From: Rossellomorea sp036867415
GTDB taxonomy: Bacteria; Bacillota; Bacilli; Bacillales; Bacillaceae_B
Length of the DNA: 64,000 bases
Assembly: GCF_036867415.1 (NCBI RefSeq)
Contig: NZ_JBAJHU010000005.1
Span: 186,001-250,000 of the forward strand
Direction: 5' to 3'
A program made the translations under genes and the position numbers. Below the pieces are notes generated by a model. The model worked only from the letters and a program-made list of their open reading frames with translations, did not search any database and was not told where the DNA came from. Shown one piece after another: positions 42,834-51,780 of this stretch. The first letter of the stretch is position 1. Each line of letters opens with the position of its first letter.

Positions 42834-43388
42834 ATGGACTCCGTTTTTGACGAATTATATTCTAACTATCACCAGGATGTCTTTAACTTTCTGATCTACA
42901 TGGTTCACAATCGGCAGCTTGCAGAAGATCTGGTACAGGAAGTATATATAAGGGTTCTTAAATCACATCAGAACTTTGAAGGGAAAAGCTCTGAGAAAAC
43001 ATGGTTGTTTTCCATTGCGAAGAATGTGGCGATCGACCATTATAGGAAACAGAAGAATTGGAAGAATCGCTTATTAGACAAATTCGACTGGAACCGGGAT
43101 GAGTTGTCGTCCAACGATGTGCCGCCAGAAGAAATCGTTGTCGCCAATGAAGAAATCAAGATGTTATATGAATGCCTGAAGCCCTGTACGACCGACTATC
43201 GGATGGTGATCATCATGCGGTACCTTCAGGAACTTTCCATCAAGGAAACAGCGGAAATACTGGACTGGACGGAGAGCAAAGTGAAGACAACTCAACATAG
43301 AGCATTAAAGTGGCTTAAAGTCGAGATGAATCAGCGGCTAGGGAAGGAGGGGGAAGATATTGAGGAAATCAGAATGGAACGATCATGA
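42834..43388 (+). CDS. sigX: ECF sigma factor SigX
   Basis: A 184-residue ECF sigma factor with region 2 (DLVQ-like LAEDLVQEVYIRVLKS) and region 4 (YLQELSIKETAEILDWTESKVKTTQHRALK). It controls cell-surface charge and antimicrobial-peptide resistance in B. subtilis. ATG 42834 follows GGGGAGG. It overlaps its anti-sigma gene by 29 bases. Confidence 0.92.
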   Translation: MDSVFDELYSNYHQDVFNFLIYMVHNRQLAEDLVQEVYIRVLKSHQNFEGKSSEKTWLFSIAKNVAIDHYRKQKNWKNRLLDKFDWNRDELSSNDVPPEEIVVANEEIKMLYECLKPCTTDYRMVIIMRYLQELSIKETAEILDWTESKVKTTQHRALKWLKVEMNQRLGKEGEDIEEIRMERS

Positions 43389-44589
43389 CATTGAAGAGAT
43401 GATGAAGCAGCTGCCGAAAATAAAAGATAAACGTCATCCTTCTTATATATATACCAAGGTGAAAAATAACAAGAAGACCAGGAGCAGTTTCAGACGATAC
43501 ATTCCTGTGCTTGTGACCATTGCTGCACTGTTCATTGTCGTTTTGCTGTCTCCTGCCCTTATTTCACAGATGAGTCAATCGACTGAAGAAAGTGCAATGG
43601 AAGGGGCTCATTCCACAGATTCTGCCGGTGGAGATAAGAAAGTCGAGAAAGATTCTTCCGCAAATGACTCAAGTGCGGAAATATTAAAAGCTCCAGAAGA
43701 AGAGAATCAGCTTAAAATGGCTGAAGATAATGATCAAGGAGACAGGGAAATCAAAGCTCCTGAAAATTCACCCCATGAAAGGCTGTCTATATACGAGGAA
43801 GATGTCGCTGCGAAAGAGTACTATACCTATGGACTTGTTTCGGATGATGCAGTGCCGGTTCCGGTATCAGTCATCACATCTACGGATGATAGTCAGAGCT
43901 GGGTAGAGCATTATGAAACCATTTCAAAGCAGATACCTGAATCGGAATGGGGGTTTCAGGATTATCTGCCGATAAAGGGAGATTTATCCCTTAGTGATAA
44001 TAAGGATGAAGTATTGCTGACATTGGAGGATAATCACCCTTACAGTGGAAGCAATGCAAACGAGTATAATTTTTATCAATCTCTCCTGTATTCTTTTGAA
44101 GATAAAAATATCAAGGAAATCAAGCTGCAAAATCAAGATGGAAGCTCACCTGAGTTCGGCCACCTCGGAGCGTTATCTTCCATCCCGCTTGATCAGACAT
44201 TACATCATTCGTTTTATTTATATTCGCCTAACGGCCGGGACAGGTATCTCGTACCGGATTCGATAAACAGGGAAAATGTAAAACAATCGATAAATGCTAT
44301 GAAAAAAACACAATCGGACCTTTATAAAAGTGTCATACCCAAAGATCTTTCAATGAGCGTGAAAGAAGAGGAGAATATCGTCAATATTTCATTTAGTGAT
44401 AAAGTGGATCTCAATTCAATGAATTTTCAGGCTGCTCAGGAAATGATAGAAGGGATCCTCCTCACAGCCAAAAGTTCAGGTTTTGAGCAAGTGCAGTTTC
44501 ATAACGTCGAACCGGCACAATGGAATGGTTTTTCTTTTACAAAGCCGGTGCAAACGCCTTTAAGTCCGAATAAAAAAGATATAGAATAG
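43360..44589 (+). CDS. rsiX: Anti-sigma factor RsiX
   Basis: A 409-residue single-pass protein. A short cytoplasmic N-terminus that would hold SigX is followed by a transmembrane helix (YIPVLVTIAALFIVVLLSPAL, near residues 45-65), a Ser/Glu-rich linker, and an extracytoplasmic domain with GerM-like character. TTG start after AAGGAGGGGGAAG, within sigX. A terminator follows. Confidence 0.9.
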   Translation: MRKSEWNDHDIEEMMKQLPKIKDKRHPSYIYTKVKNNKKTRSSFRRYIPVLVTIAALFIVVLLSPALISQMSQSTEESAMEGAHSTDSAGGDKKVEKDSSANDSSAEILKAPEEENQLKMAEDNDQGDREIKAPENSPHERLSIYEEDVAAKEYYTYGLVSDDAVPVPVSVITSTDDSQSWVEHYETISKQIPESEWGFQDYLPIKGDLSLSDNKDEVLLTLEDNHPYSGSNANEYNFYQSLLYSFEDKNIKEIKLQNQDGSSPEFGHLGALSSIPLDQTLHHSFYLYSPNGRDRYLVPDSINRENVKQSINAMKKTQSDLYKSVIPKDLSMSVKEEENIVNISFSDKVDLNSMNFQAAQEMIEGILLTAKSSGFEQVQFHNVEPAQWNGFSFTKPVQTPLSPNKKDIE

Positions 44590-44598
44590 CGTGCAATG

Positions 44599-44641
44599 AA
44601 CGACTGAGATGGGAGGTTTGATTCCATCCGGTCGTTTTTTT
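44599..44641 (+). terminator. Terminator after rsiX
   Basis: AACGAC/GTCGTT outer and GATGG/CCATC inner stems, then a T-run. Confidence 0.78.
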
Positions 44642-44812
44642 GATGAAGCTTCCCCCATAAAGAACATCCATCCTTGTGTATAATTCGCATCATTCAAGGC
44701 AAACTACCATAAGGGAATTTTTCACAATTCATATTTTCGGAAAGTACTACATACATTTTTGAGTATCCTTTTTTTGATTTTAAACGTTTTAAAAAGTGTT
44801 AGGAGGACAAGC

Positions 44813-45733
44813 ATGCTTTTAGATTATGCCAGAAGGTTTTTGATCGTGATCTTATTGGGACTTTGTGTGAGTATTATGTTCCTTACGGGTAGGGAAGTAA
44901 AGGCCATGGCAAATGAGACAGGCAGTAAGTGGGTCTTCCCTGTGGAAGGAGTCATAACGGATCTTTACGGTACTCGTTCGGGCCATCATAAAGGAGTGGA
45001 TATCGGAGGGGATATCGGTTCCCCGGTTTACGCAGCTGCAGGTGGAATCGTGAGTAAATCGTATTTTTCGGAGAGTTATGGACATGTTGTTTTCATCATT
45101 CATGACAATGGATATGAAACTGTGTATGCACACTTGAATGATCGAGGAGTATTGGAGAATCAGCGTGTAGCACAGGGAGAGAGGATCGGAAGTGTAGGAA
45201 ATACAGGACGTTCCACTGGTGCCCATTTGCATTTTGAGGTTCATAAAGGAAAATGGACCCTGGACAAATTGAATGCAGTGAATCCCTTTGAACTATTTGG
45301 CGAAGGGGAAATCGGTCAGCTTGTCTTTGCCAAAGAACATGATCCATATCAGACAATGGACGTATCGGTGAACCTGGAAAAGGTTCCAGACCAGGAGACA
45401 AACGATATCAAGGAAAATGTAACGGAGTCACGCTTCATACATACTGTAAAAAAGAATGAAACATTATGGGGCATTTCAAAACAGTATGGAAAGACTGTTG
45501 AGGAATTGAAAAAGGAAAATGATTTGGATTCTTCGCATGTTAAAGTACATCAACAACTGGTCATCCCTGTCCAATCCAATGATTATTTGTATATTGTAAA
45601 GAACGGGGACACGCTTCATTCAATTGCTAAAAGTCATTATGTCGATCTGACACAATTGCTGGTCCTTAATGGTCTTACCATGACTGATGTCATTCATCCA
45701 CACCAAAAGCTGATCATAAAGAAGGGAAGTTGA
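44813..45733 (+). CDS. Secreted M23 peptidase with two LysM domains
   Basis: A 306-residue protein with an N-terminal signal segment, an M23 (LytM-type) domain at about residues 35-160 and two C-terminal LysM repeats (HTVKKNETLWGIS and YIVKNGDTLHSIA). The zinc ligands are present: HHKGVDI and HLHFE. It should cut or bind peptidoglycan cross-bridges. ATG 44813 follows AGGAGG. It has no direct counterpart that I recall at this place in B. subtilis. Confidence 0.85.
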   Translation: MLLDYARRFLIVILLGLCVSIMFLTGREVKAMANETGSKWVFPVEGVITDLYGTRSGHHKGVDIGGDIGSPVYAAAGGIVSKSYFSESYGHVVFIIHDNGYETVYAHLNDRGVLENQRVAQGERIGSVGNTGRSTGAHLHFEVHKGKWTLDKLNAVNPFELFGEGEIGQLVFAKEHDPYQTMDVSVNLEKVPDQETNDIKENVTESRFIHTVKKNETLWGISKQYGKTVEELKKENDLDSSHVKVHQQLVIPVQSNDYLYIVKNGDTLHSIAKSHYVDLTQLLVLNGLTMTDVIHPHQKLIIKKGS

Positions 45734-45781
45734 TTACCTCGAATTCGAAATGTTTTTCTTCCCAATGATTATGTTTTTATG

Positions 45782-46038
45782 TATAATGATAATGTATAAA
45801 AAAATAAGATTCGTCTTCGGGGCAGGGTGAAATTCCCTACCGGCGGTGATGGGACCCTTGTGGTTTCTAAGCCCGCGAGCCTTTAATGGCAGGATTTGGT
45901 GCGATTCCAAAGCCGACAGTACAGTCTGGATGGGAGAAGATGAAGGTTTTAGCCAGAACGTTTAGAAATGGGAAGCTGAACGTTTATTTGGGTACGCCTT
46001 TTCAAACTCCGGGATACTTTTTGATCTGGGAGTTTTTT
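45782..46038 (+). promoter_or_regulatory. FMN riboswitch (RFN element) of ribU
   Basis: The aptamer runs from about 45813 to 45942, with the conserved GGGGCAGGGTGAAATTCCC, ACCGGCGGTGATG, AAGCCCGCGAGC and GATGGGAGAAGATGA blocks. TATAAT at 45782-45787 is its promoter -10. A terminator hairpin, AACTCC to GGAGTT plus seven T (46005-46039), precedes the gene. FMN binding should stop transcription. Confidence 0.95.
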
Positions 46039-46100
46039 TGGTGCTGCTTTGGCTGAACGATCTTCGAAGAGAGATGAATCTCCAAAAGGAGAGAAGCAAA

Positions 46101-46670
46101 ATGAAAAAAATGACAACACGCACATTTGTAACGGTTGGTATGTTAAGTGCCATTTCGTATGTATTAATGCTGTTTAACTTCCCAATTCCGCCATTCCCTA
46201 AATTTTTGATGGTTGATTTCAGCGATGTTCCAGCACTGATTGCCACCATTACTCTAGGGCCGATTGCAGGCATTCTTGTTGAACTGTTCAAAAATATCAT
46301 CGACTATGTCATGACTGGAAGTGATACGGGTGTTCCAATCGGGCATTTCGCAAACTTTGCAGCAGGTGTATTCTTGATTCTGCCGACTTATTTCGTTTAT
46401 TCCCGGTATCAATCTAAAAAAGGATTACTGGCGGGCCTGATCACAGGGACTGTCGTAATGAGCATCGCACTGGGGATTCTCAATTATTTCGTCCTGCTTC
46501 CTGCATACAAGTATTTCATGAATTTCGAACTGCCAGCAGGAATCATCATTACGGGAATTGTGCCTTTTAACATCCTCAAAGGTGCTTTGGTAACGATAGT
46601 ATTCTTATTATTATTCATTCGACTTCAGGGCTGGCTCTCCAAACAGGTCACTGTAAAAAGAGCGGCATAA
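46101..46670 (+). CDS. ribU: Riboflavin transporter RibU (FmnP)
   Basis: A 189-residue ECF-type substrate-binding membrane subunit with about six helices. It includes the FNFPIPPFPKFLMVDFSDVPAL region, which is diagnostic of RibU. It needs the shared EcfAA'T energy module encoded elsewhere. I chose ATG 46101, after AAAGGAGAG; the longer frame starts inside the riboswitch terminator. The riboswitch upstream confirms the substrate. Confidence 0.95.
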   Translation: MKKMTTRTFVTVGMLSAISYVLMLFNFPIPPFPKFLMVDFSDVPALIATITLGPIAGILVELFKNIIDYVMTGSDTGVPIGHFANFAAGVFLILPTYFVYSRYQSKKGLLAGLITGTVVMSIALGILNYFVLLPAYKYFMNFELPAGIIITGIVPFNILKGALVTIVFLLLFIRLQGWLSKQVTVKRAA

Positions 46671-46684
46671 GATTGATTATAAAG

Positions 46685-46718
46685 AAAGCTCTGTCAGCTA
46701 TTGCCGACAGAGCTTTTT
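46685..46718 (+). terminator. Terminator after ribU
   Basis: AAAGCTCTGTC / GACAGAGCTTT, a perfect 11-bp stem, with T-run. Confidence 0.9.
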
Positions 46719-46752
46719 CTATTGATAACCAGAGTGAAACGGGGTGTTTAAC

Positions 46753-46785
46753 AAAAAAAAAAGCGGCAGAGATTGGCCGCTTTTT
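46753..46785 (-). terminator. Terminator of fer
   Basis: AAAAAGCGGC / GCCGCTTTTT. Read leftward it is followed by a run of ten T residues. Confidence 0.88.
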
Positions 46786-46794
46786 AAACCGTGA

Positions 46795-47043
46795 CTATTC
46801 AAATTTAAGGGCGTCCCCGTCAAATGGTTCATCTGCAACTTTTATTGAATCTGTCGGACAGCCTTCAAATGCATCGACCATGTCATCTTCAAGAACATCC
46901 GGTACCTCGACAGTCCCCTGGTTATCATCAAGGGTCACAAATGCAATCCCTTCATCATCATAGTCATAAATGTCCGGAGCTGCAGCTCCACAGGCACCAC
47001 ATGCAATACATGTATCTTTGTCAACGATTGTATATTTTGGCAA
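46795..47043 (-). CDS. fer: [4Fe-4S] ferredoxin
   Basis: An 82-residue ferredoxin. C12, C15 and C18 in CIACGAC and C62 in GCPTDSI bind one [4Fe-4S] cluster; the second-cluster cysteines are missing, as in Bacillus ferredoxins. It is very acidic. TTG start after AGGAGG. It lies beside ypbB-recQ as in B. subtilis and is divergent from them. Confidence 0.94.
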   Translation of the reverse strand: MPKYTIVDKDTCIACGACGAAAPDIYDYDDEGIAFVTLDDNQGTVEVPDVLEDDMVDAFEGCPTDSIKVADEPFDGDALKFE

Positions 47044-47264
47044 CGAAAAAACCTCCTGAGAAAATTCTATATAATTAAACATTCATTATACATAAAATTA
47101 TTTAGAAAAATAACCTAATTTATATTTTATAGAGGAATGTTAAACATTTCAATAGTTAGACTGTATTTATTATATTTATCCTAACTGTTAAAAACAAAAC
47201 ATCGATAAGGATGAAATTCATGGTACAATATTTGACAATAACCTGCAAACAGAGGAGAAATACC

Positions 47265-48329
47265 ATGACGTATCTTGACTATGTAATAGTATATTGTTTA
47301 AGGCAGTTAAATGGTGAACGTTCTATTTACTCTGTTTATCATATCCTTAAAGGGAAAAAGTCTTCTCAGTCTATACAGGATGCACATTTGTTTCAACTGA
47401 ACTCTTTTTTTCTTTCGCTTCCCAATCTTTCCCGTGATTTCTTCAACAAAAAGGTGGACCAATTAAAAGCGGGAAATTTCATCAAACTGAATGAAGAGTT
47501 TAAAGCAGTGGTGACGGAAAAAGGGATAGACACATACATGCAGACTGAGCCTGCCACTTTTTTTCCGAAGCATATGGATGGGTTGAAATATGGTGATCGA
47601 GCAAATGTGTTTTGGAGAAGGATTAATTTACTCGTACAAGTTCTTTCTAACCATAATGATAAAGAAACGTCTTATTTTCCTGTCCAGCGCGGCAGCAGTA
47701 TACAGAAATGGATCAAGCACTTCCTTAGGGAAACGCCAGAAAGAGACAGGTTGTCATTTGCCTTGTTCAGGGAGCTGCAAAAGATGTTGAGCGAATTGGA
47801 AGAAGATCCTTCCCTTCTTGTTTTTCGATTAACTGGCTGCAGGGATTATGGATTGACTGAATTGCAGACAGCCGAAAAATTACACCTTCATGTCGAGGAA
47901 TATCGGTTTAGATTTCTTGACTTACTTCATGGAATATTGATGAAAGTAGATCAGGATACGGAAGGATTTCCTATTTTAACTTCAATAAGTACTGTTGGCG
48001 AGAAGCAGGGAAACTTGACGATCTCGACGGCCCAAACCTTCGGGCTCTACAGGCAGGGCCATACGATCAGGGAAATATCAAAGATCAGAAAACTTAAGGT
48101 AAATACGATAGAGGATCATTTTGTCGAAATCATCTTAACACTGAATCATTTCAATACAGACTGCTTCATTACCCCAGAAGAACTTCATGCTGCTGCTTCA
48201 GTAATCGAGGAACTGGGTACCAAGAGATTGAAACCGATAAAAGACAGACTTCCTCATTTATCATACTTTCAAATCAGAATCGCGATTGCAAAGGCTGGTG
48301 AAAAAAATGGATCTAAAGCTAGAGCTTAA
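47265..48329 (+). CDS. ypbB: YpbB, helix-turn-helix protein upstream of recQ
   Basis: A 354-residue protein. A C-terminal helix-turn-helix domain (FGLYRQGHTIREISKIRKLKVNTIEDHFVEI, near residue 265) resembles the UvrD/RecQ-associated HTH_40 domain, which in other bacteria is fused to RecQ. It is therefore likely to work with the helicase encoded next, whose start lies inside it. ATG 47265 follows GAGGAGA. Confidence 0.88.
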   Translation: MTYLDYVIVYCLRQLNGERSIYSVYHILKGKKSSQSIQDAHLFQLNSFFLSLPNLSRDFFNKKVDQLKAGNFIKLNEEFKAVVTEKGIDTYMQTEPATFFPKHMDGLKYGDRANVFWRRINLLVQVLSNHNDKETSYFPVQRGSSIQKWIKHFLRETPERDRLSFALFRELQKMLSELEEDPSLLVFRLTGCRDYGLTELQTAEKLHLHVEEYRFRFLDLLHGILMKVDQDTEGFPILTSISTVGEKQGNLTISTAQTFGLYRQGHTIREISKIRKLKVNTIEDHFVEIILTLNHFNTDCFITPEELHAAASVIEELGTKRLKPIKDRLPHLSYFQIRIAIAKAGEKNGSKARA

Positions 48330-49770
48330 ACGGAGGTTTGGCTACTCATCATTCAGGCGGGGGCAAAGAGAAGTGATTGAATCTGTAATGAGCGGCCGGG
48401 ATACCTTGGCGATGCTTCCTACAGGCACGGGGAAATCCCTTTGTTTCCAGTTATCTGGATATTTGCTCAAGGGAAAGGTGGTCATCGTTTCACCGCTTCT
48501 TTCCTTGATGCAGGATCAAGTGGATCAGATGAAGGTGAGCGGAGAGAAGAATGTCATTGCCATTAATTCATTCTTGCCATTCCCTGAAAAGAAGCGTGCA
48601 CTGGAAGAATTACATATCTATAAATTCATCTTCATATCACCTGAGATGCTGAGTAATCCTGATATTCTTCATGCTCTGGAGTTATTGGATGTATCAATGT
48701 TTGTCGTTGATGAAGCTCACTGCATCTCCCAGTGGGGGCCAGATTTCAGACCAGATTATTTGAAGTTGGGTGAAATAAGGAAAATGCTTGGAAATCCTGT
48801 CACCCTTGCATTGACTGCAACAGCCACAATGGAAGTCAGGGAAGATATTAAAAGAGTGCTGCTGCTCGAAAACACTGCAGAAGTCATTTACTCTATAGAC
48901 CGGAGAAATATTGCATTTTATGTTGAAGGAATGGATTCTCATCAGGATAAAGTAAAAAAGCTTCTTGAATATACAGCGTCCTTGGAGGGACCTGGCATTA
49001 TTTACTTTTCAAGCAGAAGGCTTGCTGAAGAAATGGCCGCCTTTCTACGGGAAAAAGGGATAGAAGATGTCACCCATTATCATGGTGGTATGGAGCAGGA
49101 GGATCGGATTCTTATTCAGCAGCAATTCTTAACGAATAAATTACGGGTGATTTGTGCCACCTCCGCTTTTGGAATGGGGGTAAATAAAGAGAATATCCGT
49201 TTTGTCATACATTTTCATTTCTCTTCAAGTGTGGAGGCGTACCTGCAGGAAATCGGAAGAGCGGGAAGAGATGGTAAAGAAAGTGCTGCGATTGTACTTT
49301 ACACAGAACAAGATTTATCACTGCCCTTGCAGCTTATCGAAGGAGAGCTTCCTTTTGATTATCAAATAGAAGGTTTTCTGACTTTATATCGAACGAAACA
49401 TGAAGATGAGTTGATGTCCTTTTTACAACTCTCGGATATCCAATATCGATTTCTGATGCATTATGTGAACGACGGACGATCACATGATCCTTCTCGATTG
49501 TCACATGAAATTAAACAGTTACGTGATGAACGGATTTCCTATAAGAAAGAAAAGCTCCTTTCCATGGTGGGGTTTCTGAAGGAACATACATGCAGGAGGG
49601 AAGCTCTCCTGAAATATTTCGATGAAGCATTGACAGAACGCCCTGATCATTGCTGTGATTTATGCGGATCCAAGGTTTCCGAATTCCTTTCTGTTCAGCC
49701 GGAGAAAGAGGCATGCTGCACAGTGGATATGAATTGGGAACAACGATTAGAAAAAATTTTAATGGGATAA
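48307..49770 (+). CDS. recQ: ATP-dependent DNA helicase RecQ, short form
   Basis: A 487-residue superfamily 2 helicase. Walker A is PTGTGKS, Walker B is VVDEAHCISQWG, and motif VI is QEIGRAGRDG. A partial zinc-binding segment near the C-terminus has CRREALLKYFDE and CCDLCGS. It lacks the winged-helix/HRDC tail of long RecQ proteins; the neighbouring YpbB may supply an HTH module instead. It overlaps ypbB by 23 bases. Confidence 0.92.
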   Translation: MDLKLELKRRFGYSSFRRGQREVIESVMSGRDTLAMLPTGTGKSLCFQLSGYLLKGKVVIVSPLLSLMQDQVDQMKVSGEKNVIAINSFLPFPEKKRALEELHIYKFIFISPEMLSNPDILHALELLDVSMFVVDEAHCISQWGPDFRPDYLKLGEIRKMLGNPVTLALTATATMEVREDIKRVLLLENTAEVIYSIDRRNIAFYVEGMDSHQDKVKKLLEYTASLEGPGIIYFSSRRLAEEMAAFLREKGIEDVTHYHGGMEQEDRILIQQQFLTNKLRVICATSAFGMGVNKENIRFVIHFHFSSSVEAYLQEIGRAGRDGKESAAIVLYTEQDLSLPLQLIEGELPFDYQIEGFLTLYRTKHEDELMSFLQLSDIQYRFLMHYVNDGRSHDPSRLSHEIKQLRDERISYKKEKLLSMVGFLKEHTCRREALLKYFDEALTERPDHCCDLCGSKVSEFLSVQPEKEACCTVDMNWEQRLEKILMG

Positions 49771-50394
49771 GTGATGGCAATGAAGAATCAAGGCGAGATC
49801 ATAAAACAGCTCACTAAAAGACAACTGACCTTTCATTTGTTTTTTACTCAAATAGTACTATTAACGATTGCCCTTTTATTAGGTATATTCTTATTTGAAG
49901 ATTGGTCCACATTTGGAAGTCAGTTCCGTTGGACATCCTCCATTTGGACGATTGGTCTTACTTTCGGTCTGATTATCGTTGTCCTGGATCTCATATTGAT
50001 GAAATACCTTCCGGCTGGATATTACGATGACGGCGGCGTGAATGAGAGAATCTTTTCAGATAGAAGTACAGCGGAGATTGCGCTCTTGGCAGCTGTCATT
50101 GCGGTCAGTGAAGAAATTTTGTTCAGGGGTGTGATACAATTCCATCTTGGGTTGATTCTATCCAGCATCATTTTTGCGCTCATTCATTTCAGGTATTGGG
50201 CTCATTGGTTTCTTATCATGAATATAGTTGCATTGAGTTTTTGGATCGGCATGATTTATGAAGTGACCGAAAATGTAATGGTCACGATTATGTTGCACTT
50301 TACAATCGATTTTTTATTAGGTTTGTATATGCGTCATAAGGCAAGTCAAGCAAGTAAAGAAGGGATGTCTCATGAACAAAGACCCATATCGTGA
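49771..50394 (+). CDS. ypbD: CPBP-family membrane protease, YpbD
   Basis: A 207-residue membrane protein with several helices and the CPBP/Abi motifs: EEILFRG, then HFRYW, then HFTIDFLLG. These form a putative glutamate-type intramembrane protease site. The substrate is unknown. GTG 49771 and ATG 49774 are both possible starts. It follows recQ by a few bases and overlaps ypbE by 23. Confidence 0.85.
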   Translation: MMAMKNQGEIIKQLTKRQLTFHLFFTQIVLLTIALLLGIFLFEDWSTFGSQFRWTSSIWTIGLTFGLIIVVLDLILMKYLPAGYYDDGGVNERIFSDRSTAEIALLAAVIAVSEEILFRGVIQFHLGLILSSIIFALIHFRYWAHWFLIMNIVALSFWIGMIYEVTENVMVTIMLHFTIDFLLGLYMRHKASQASKEGMSHEQRPIS

Positions 50395-51079
50395 TCAAGC
50401 AGATAAATTAAAACAGAAAATTGAACGGGTTCAAGAGGAACCGCCAGCTCCTAAGAAGAGGGAACCCCTGCCGCCAAGAAGTGAACTTCATCATGAAAAA
50501 AAGAAAAAAAACAAAGTGAAACTGAAATACCCATTAATCAGTCTATTGCTTTTATTTTTTATTTTAATGCCTTTAACAGTTTTTAGTATATATTCATATT
50601 TTGATAGCCGTAATGAACCTTTAGTTGTCATGTCGGAAGAGAATAATGAAGTAGAAGAAGTTCAGTATGACCGAAACGGAGAAGAAGAGGATACAGTCAC
50701 TTCAGAGGAAAATGCCGAGGCTGAGCGTACTAAGGAAGGAACTGAAGAACCTGTGTCAGGTGAGGATGCGGATATAGATCAGTCGGAACATAAGGAAGTG
50801 AATAATGCGGAGGAGACTAAGCTCCCTGCGGCAAAAGCTGCGGAAGTGGAAAAAACGGAAAAAGAGGAAAAAAATCCTGAACCTGCAGATTCAAAACCAG
50901 TGCAAGATTCAAGCCTTGAAATCATCCATCATACAGTGCAGCCACAGGAGACGATTTTCCGGATTGCAATGAAATATTATCACTCACAGGATGGAATCGA
51001 AAAGATCAAGAATGCAAATAATCTTCCAACCAATGAAATCCAATCCGGACAAATCCTGAAGATACCGCTATCCAATTAA
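50372..51079 (+). CDS. ypbE: LysM-domain protein YpbE
   Basis: A 235-residue protein with a basic cytoplasmic N-terminus, one transmembrane helix (YPLISLLLLFFILMPLTVFSIYSYF, near residues 52-75), a long Glu/Ala-rich linker and a C-terminal LysM domain (HTVQPQETIFRIAMKYY). It is therefore a wall-binding membrane protein. The function is unknown. It ends in a terminator. Confidence 0.85.
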   Translation: MNKDPYRDQADKLKQKIERVQEEPPAPKKREPLPPRSELHHEKKKKNKVKLKYPLISLLLLFFILMPLTVFSIYSYFDSRNEPLVVMSEENNEVEEVQYDRNGEEEDTVTSEENAEAERTKEGTEEPVSGEDADIDQSEHKEVNNAEETKLPAAKAAEVEKTEKEEKNPEPADSKPVQDSSLEIIHHTVQPQETIFRIAMKYYHSQDGIEKIKNANNLPTNEIQSGQILKIPLSN

Positions 51080-51083
51080 TTGC

Positions 51084-51111
51084 AGCCTCGCCATTTTGGC
51101 GGGGCTTTTTT
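51084..51111 (+). terminator. Terminator after ypbE
   Basis: GCCTCGCC / GGCGGGGC stem and six T residues. Confidence 0.88.
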
Positions 51112-51201
51112 GAGGTGAAAGGCAGAGCTGCTGTATTTTTGAATAAAGGATTCTACGGGGATGGACGAGTTCATAGAATGAATGGAGGGGAGTGGACGGG
51201 C

Positions 51202-51657
51202 ATGCATGAATTTATCCGTGAATTTGAAGAATGGACAGATCCGGCAACAAAACAAATGCTGAATAACCTGGTTGAAAGAAAACAAAAATTTGACAGGGCA
51301 AAAAAATGGCATGTATCAATTCTATGGATATCCTTCTTTACAGCATTCGGCTTCCTTTATTATTTATCAAAGGCTGTATTGGAGCCATATTCATATTCTT
51401 TTGGAGCAATGTTTTCAGTCTATGTATCGGACTCGATGCACCTATTTATCACACTGTTCCTTGCGGGACTTTTCGGTGCGGCGAAAGTCCTCCATCAAAT
51501 CAGGGTAAAAAAAGAAAAAGAGTATCAGGACCTGAGAAAGGAAATCATAGACCGAAGCAAAGATCTCTGGAAAGAAGATGCTTGGAAAAAGCGGCACCAG
51601 GTATTCGATAAAATGAAAAGCCGCTTCGACATCAACCTTTATCATGGAAGTAAGTGA
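51202..51657 (+). CDS. ypbF: YpbF-like membrane protein
   Basis: A 151-residue protein with two transmembrane helices (WHVSILWISFFTAFGFLYYLS and LFITLFLAGLFGAAKVL) flanked by charged helices. Its position after ypbE gives the name. The function is unknown. ATG 51202 is preferred, since GGAGGGGAG lies upstream. Its stop abuts a repeat remnant. Confidence 0.75.
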   Translation: MHEFIREFEEWTDPATKQMLNNLVERKQKFDRAKKWHVSILWISFFTAFGFLYYLSKAVLEPYSYSFGAMFSVYVSDSMHLFITLFLAGLFGAAKVLHQIRVKKEKEYQDLRKEIIDRSKDLWKEDAWKKRHQVFDKMKSRFDINLYHGSK

Positions 51658-51737
51658 ACCCAAAAGCGGAGGAGCCTCTAGTCGCCGGAGCTGGATGAAC
51701 CCAAAAGCGGAGGCGGCTTGCCCAGAGGCGGCCAAAT
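51657..51737 (-). repeat. Two shortened copies of the 5.1-kb structured repeat
   Basis: On the minus strand GGCCGCCTCTGGGCAAGCC-GCCTCCGCTTTT and TCCAGCTCCGGCGACTAGAGGC-TCCTCCGCTTTT repeat the outer arms and boundary motif of the elements at 5084-5348. The middle hairpin is missing. They sit between ypbF and cotJC, with no room for another gene. Confidence 0.78.
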
Positions 51738-51780
51738 AAATAAAAGACGTTTGGGAATACTGCACCAAACGTCCGGGTTT

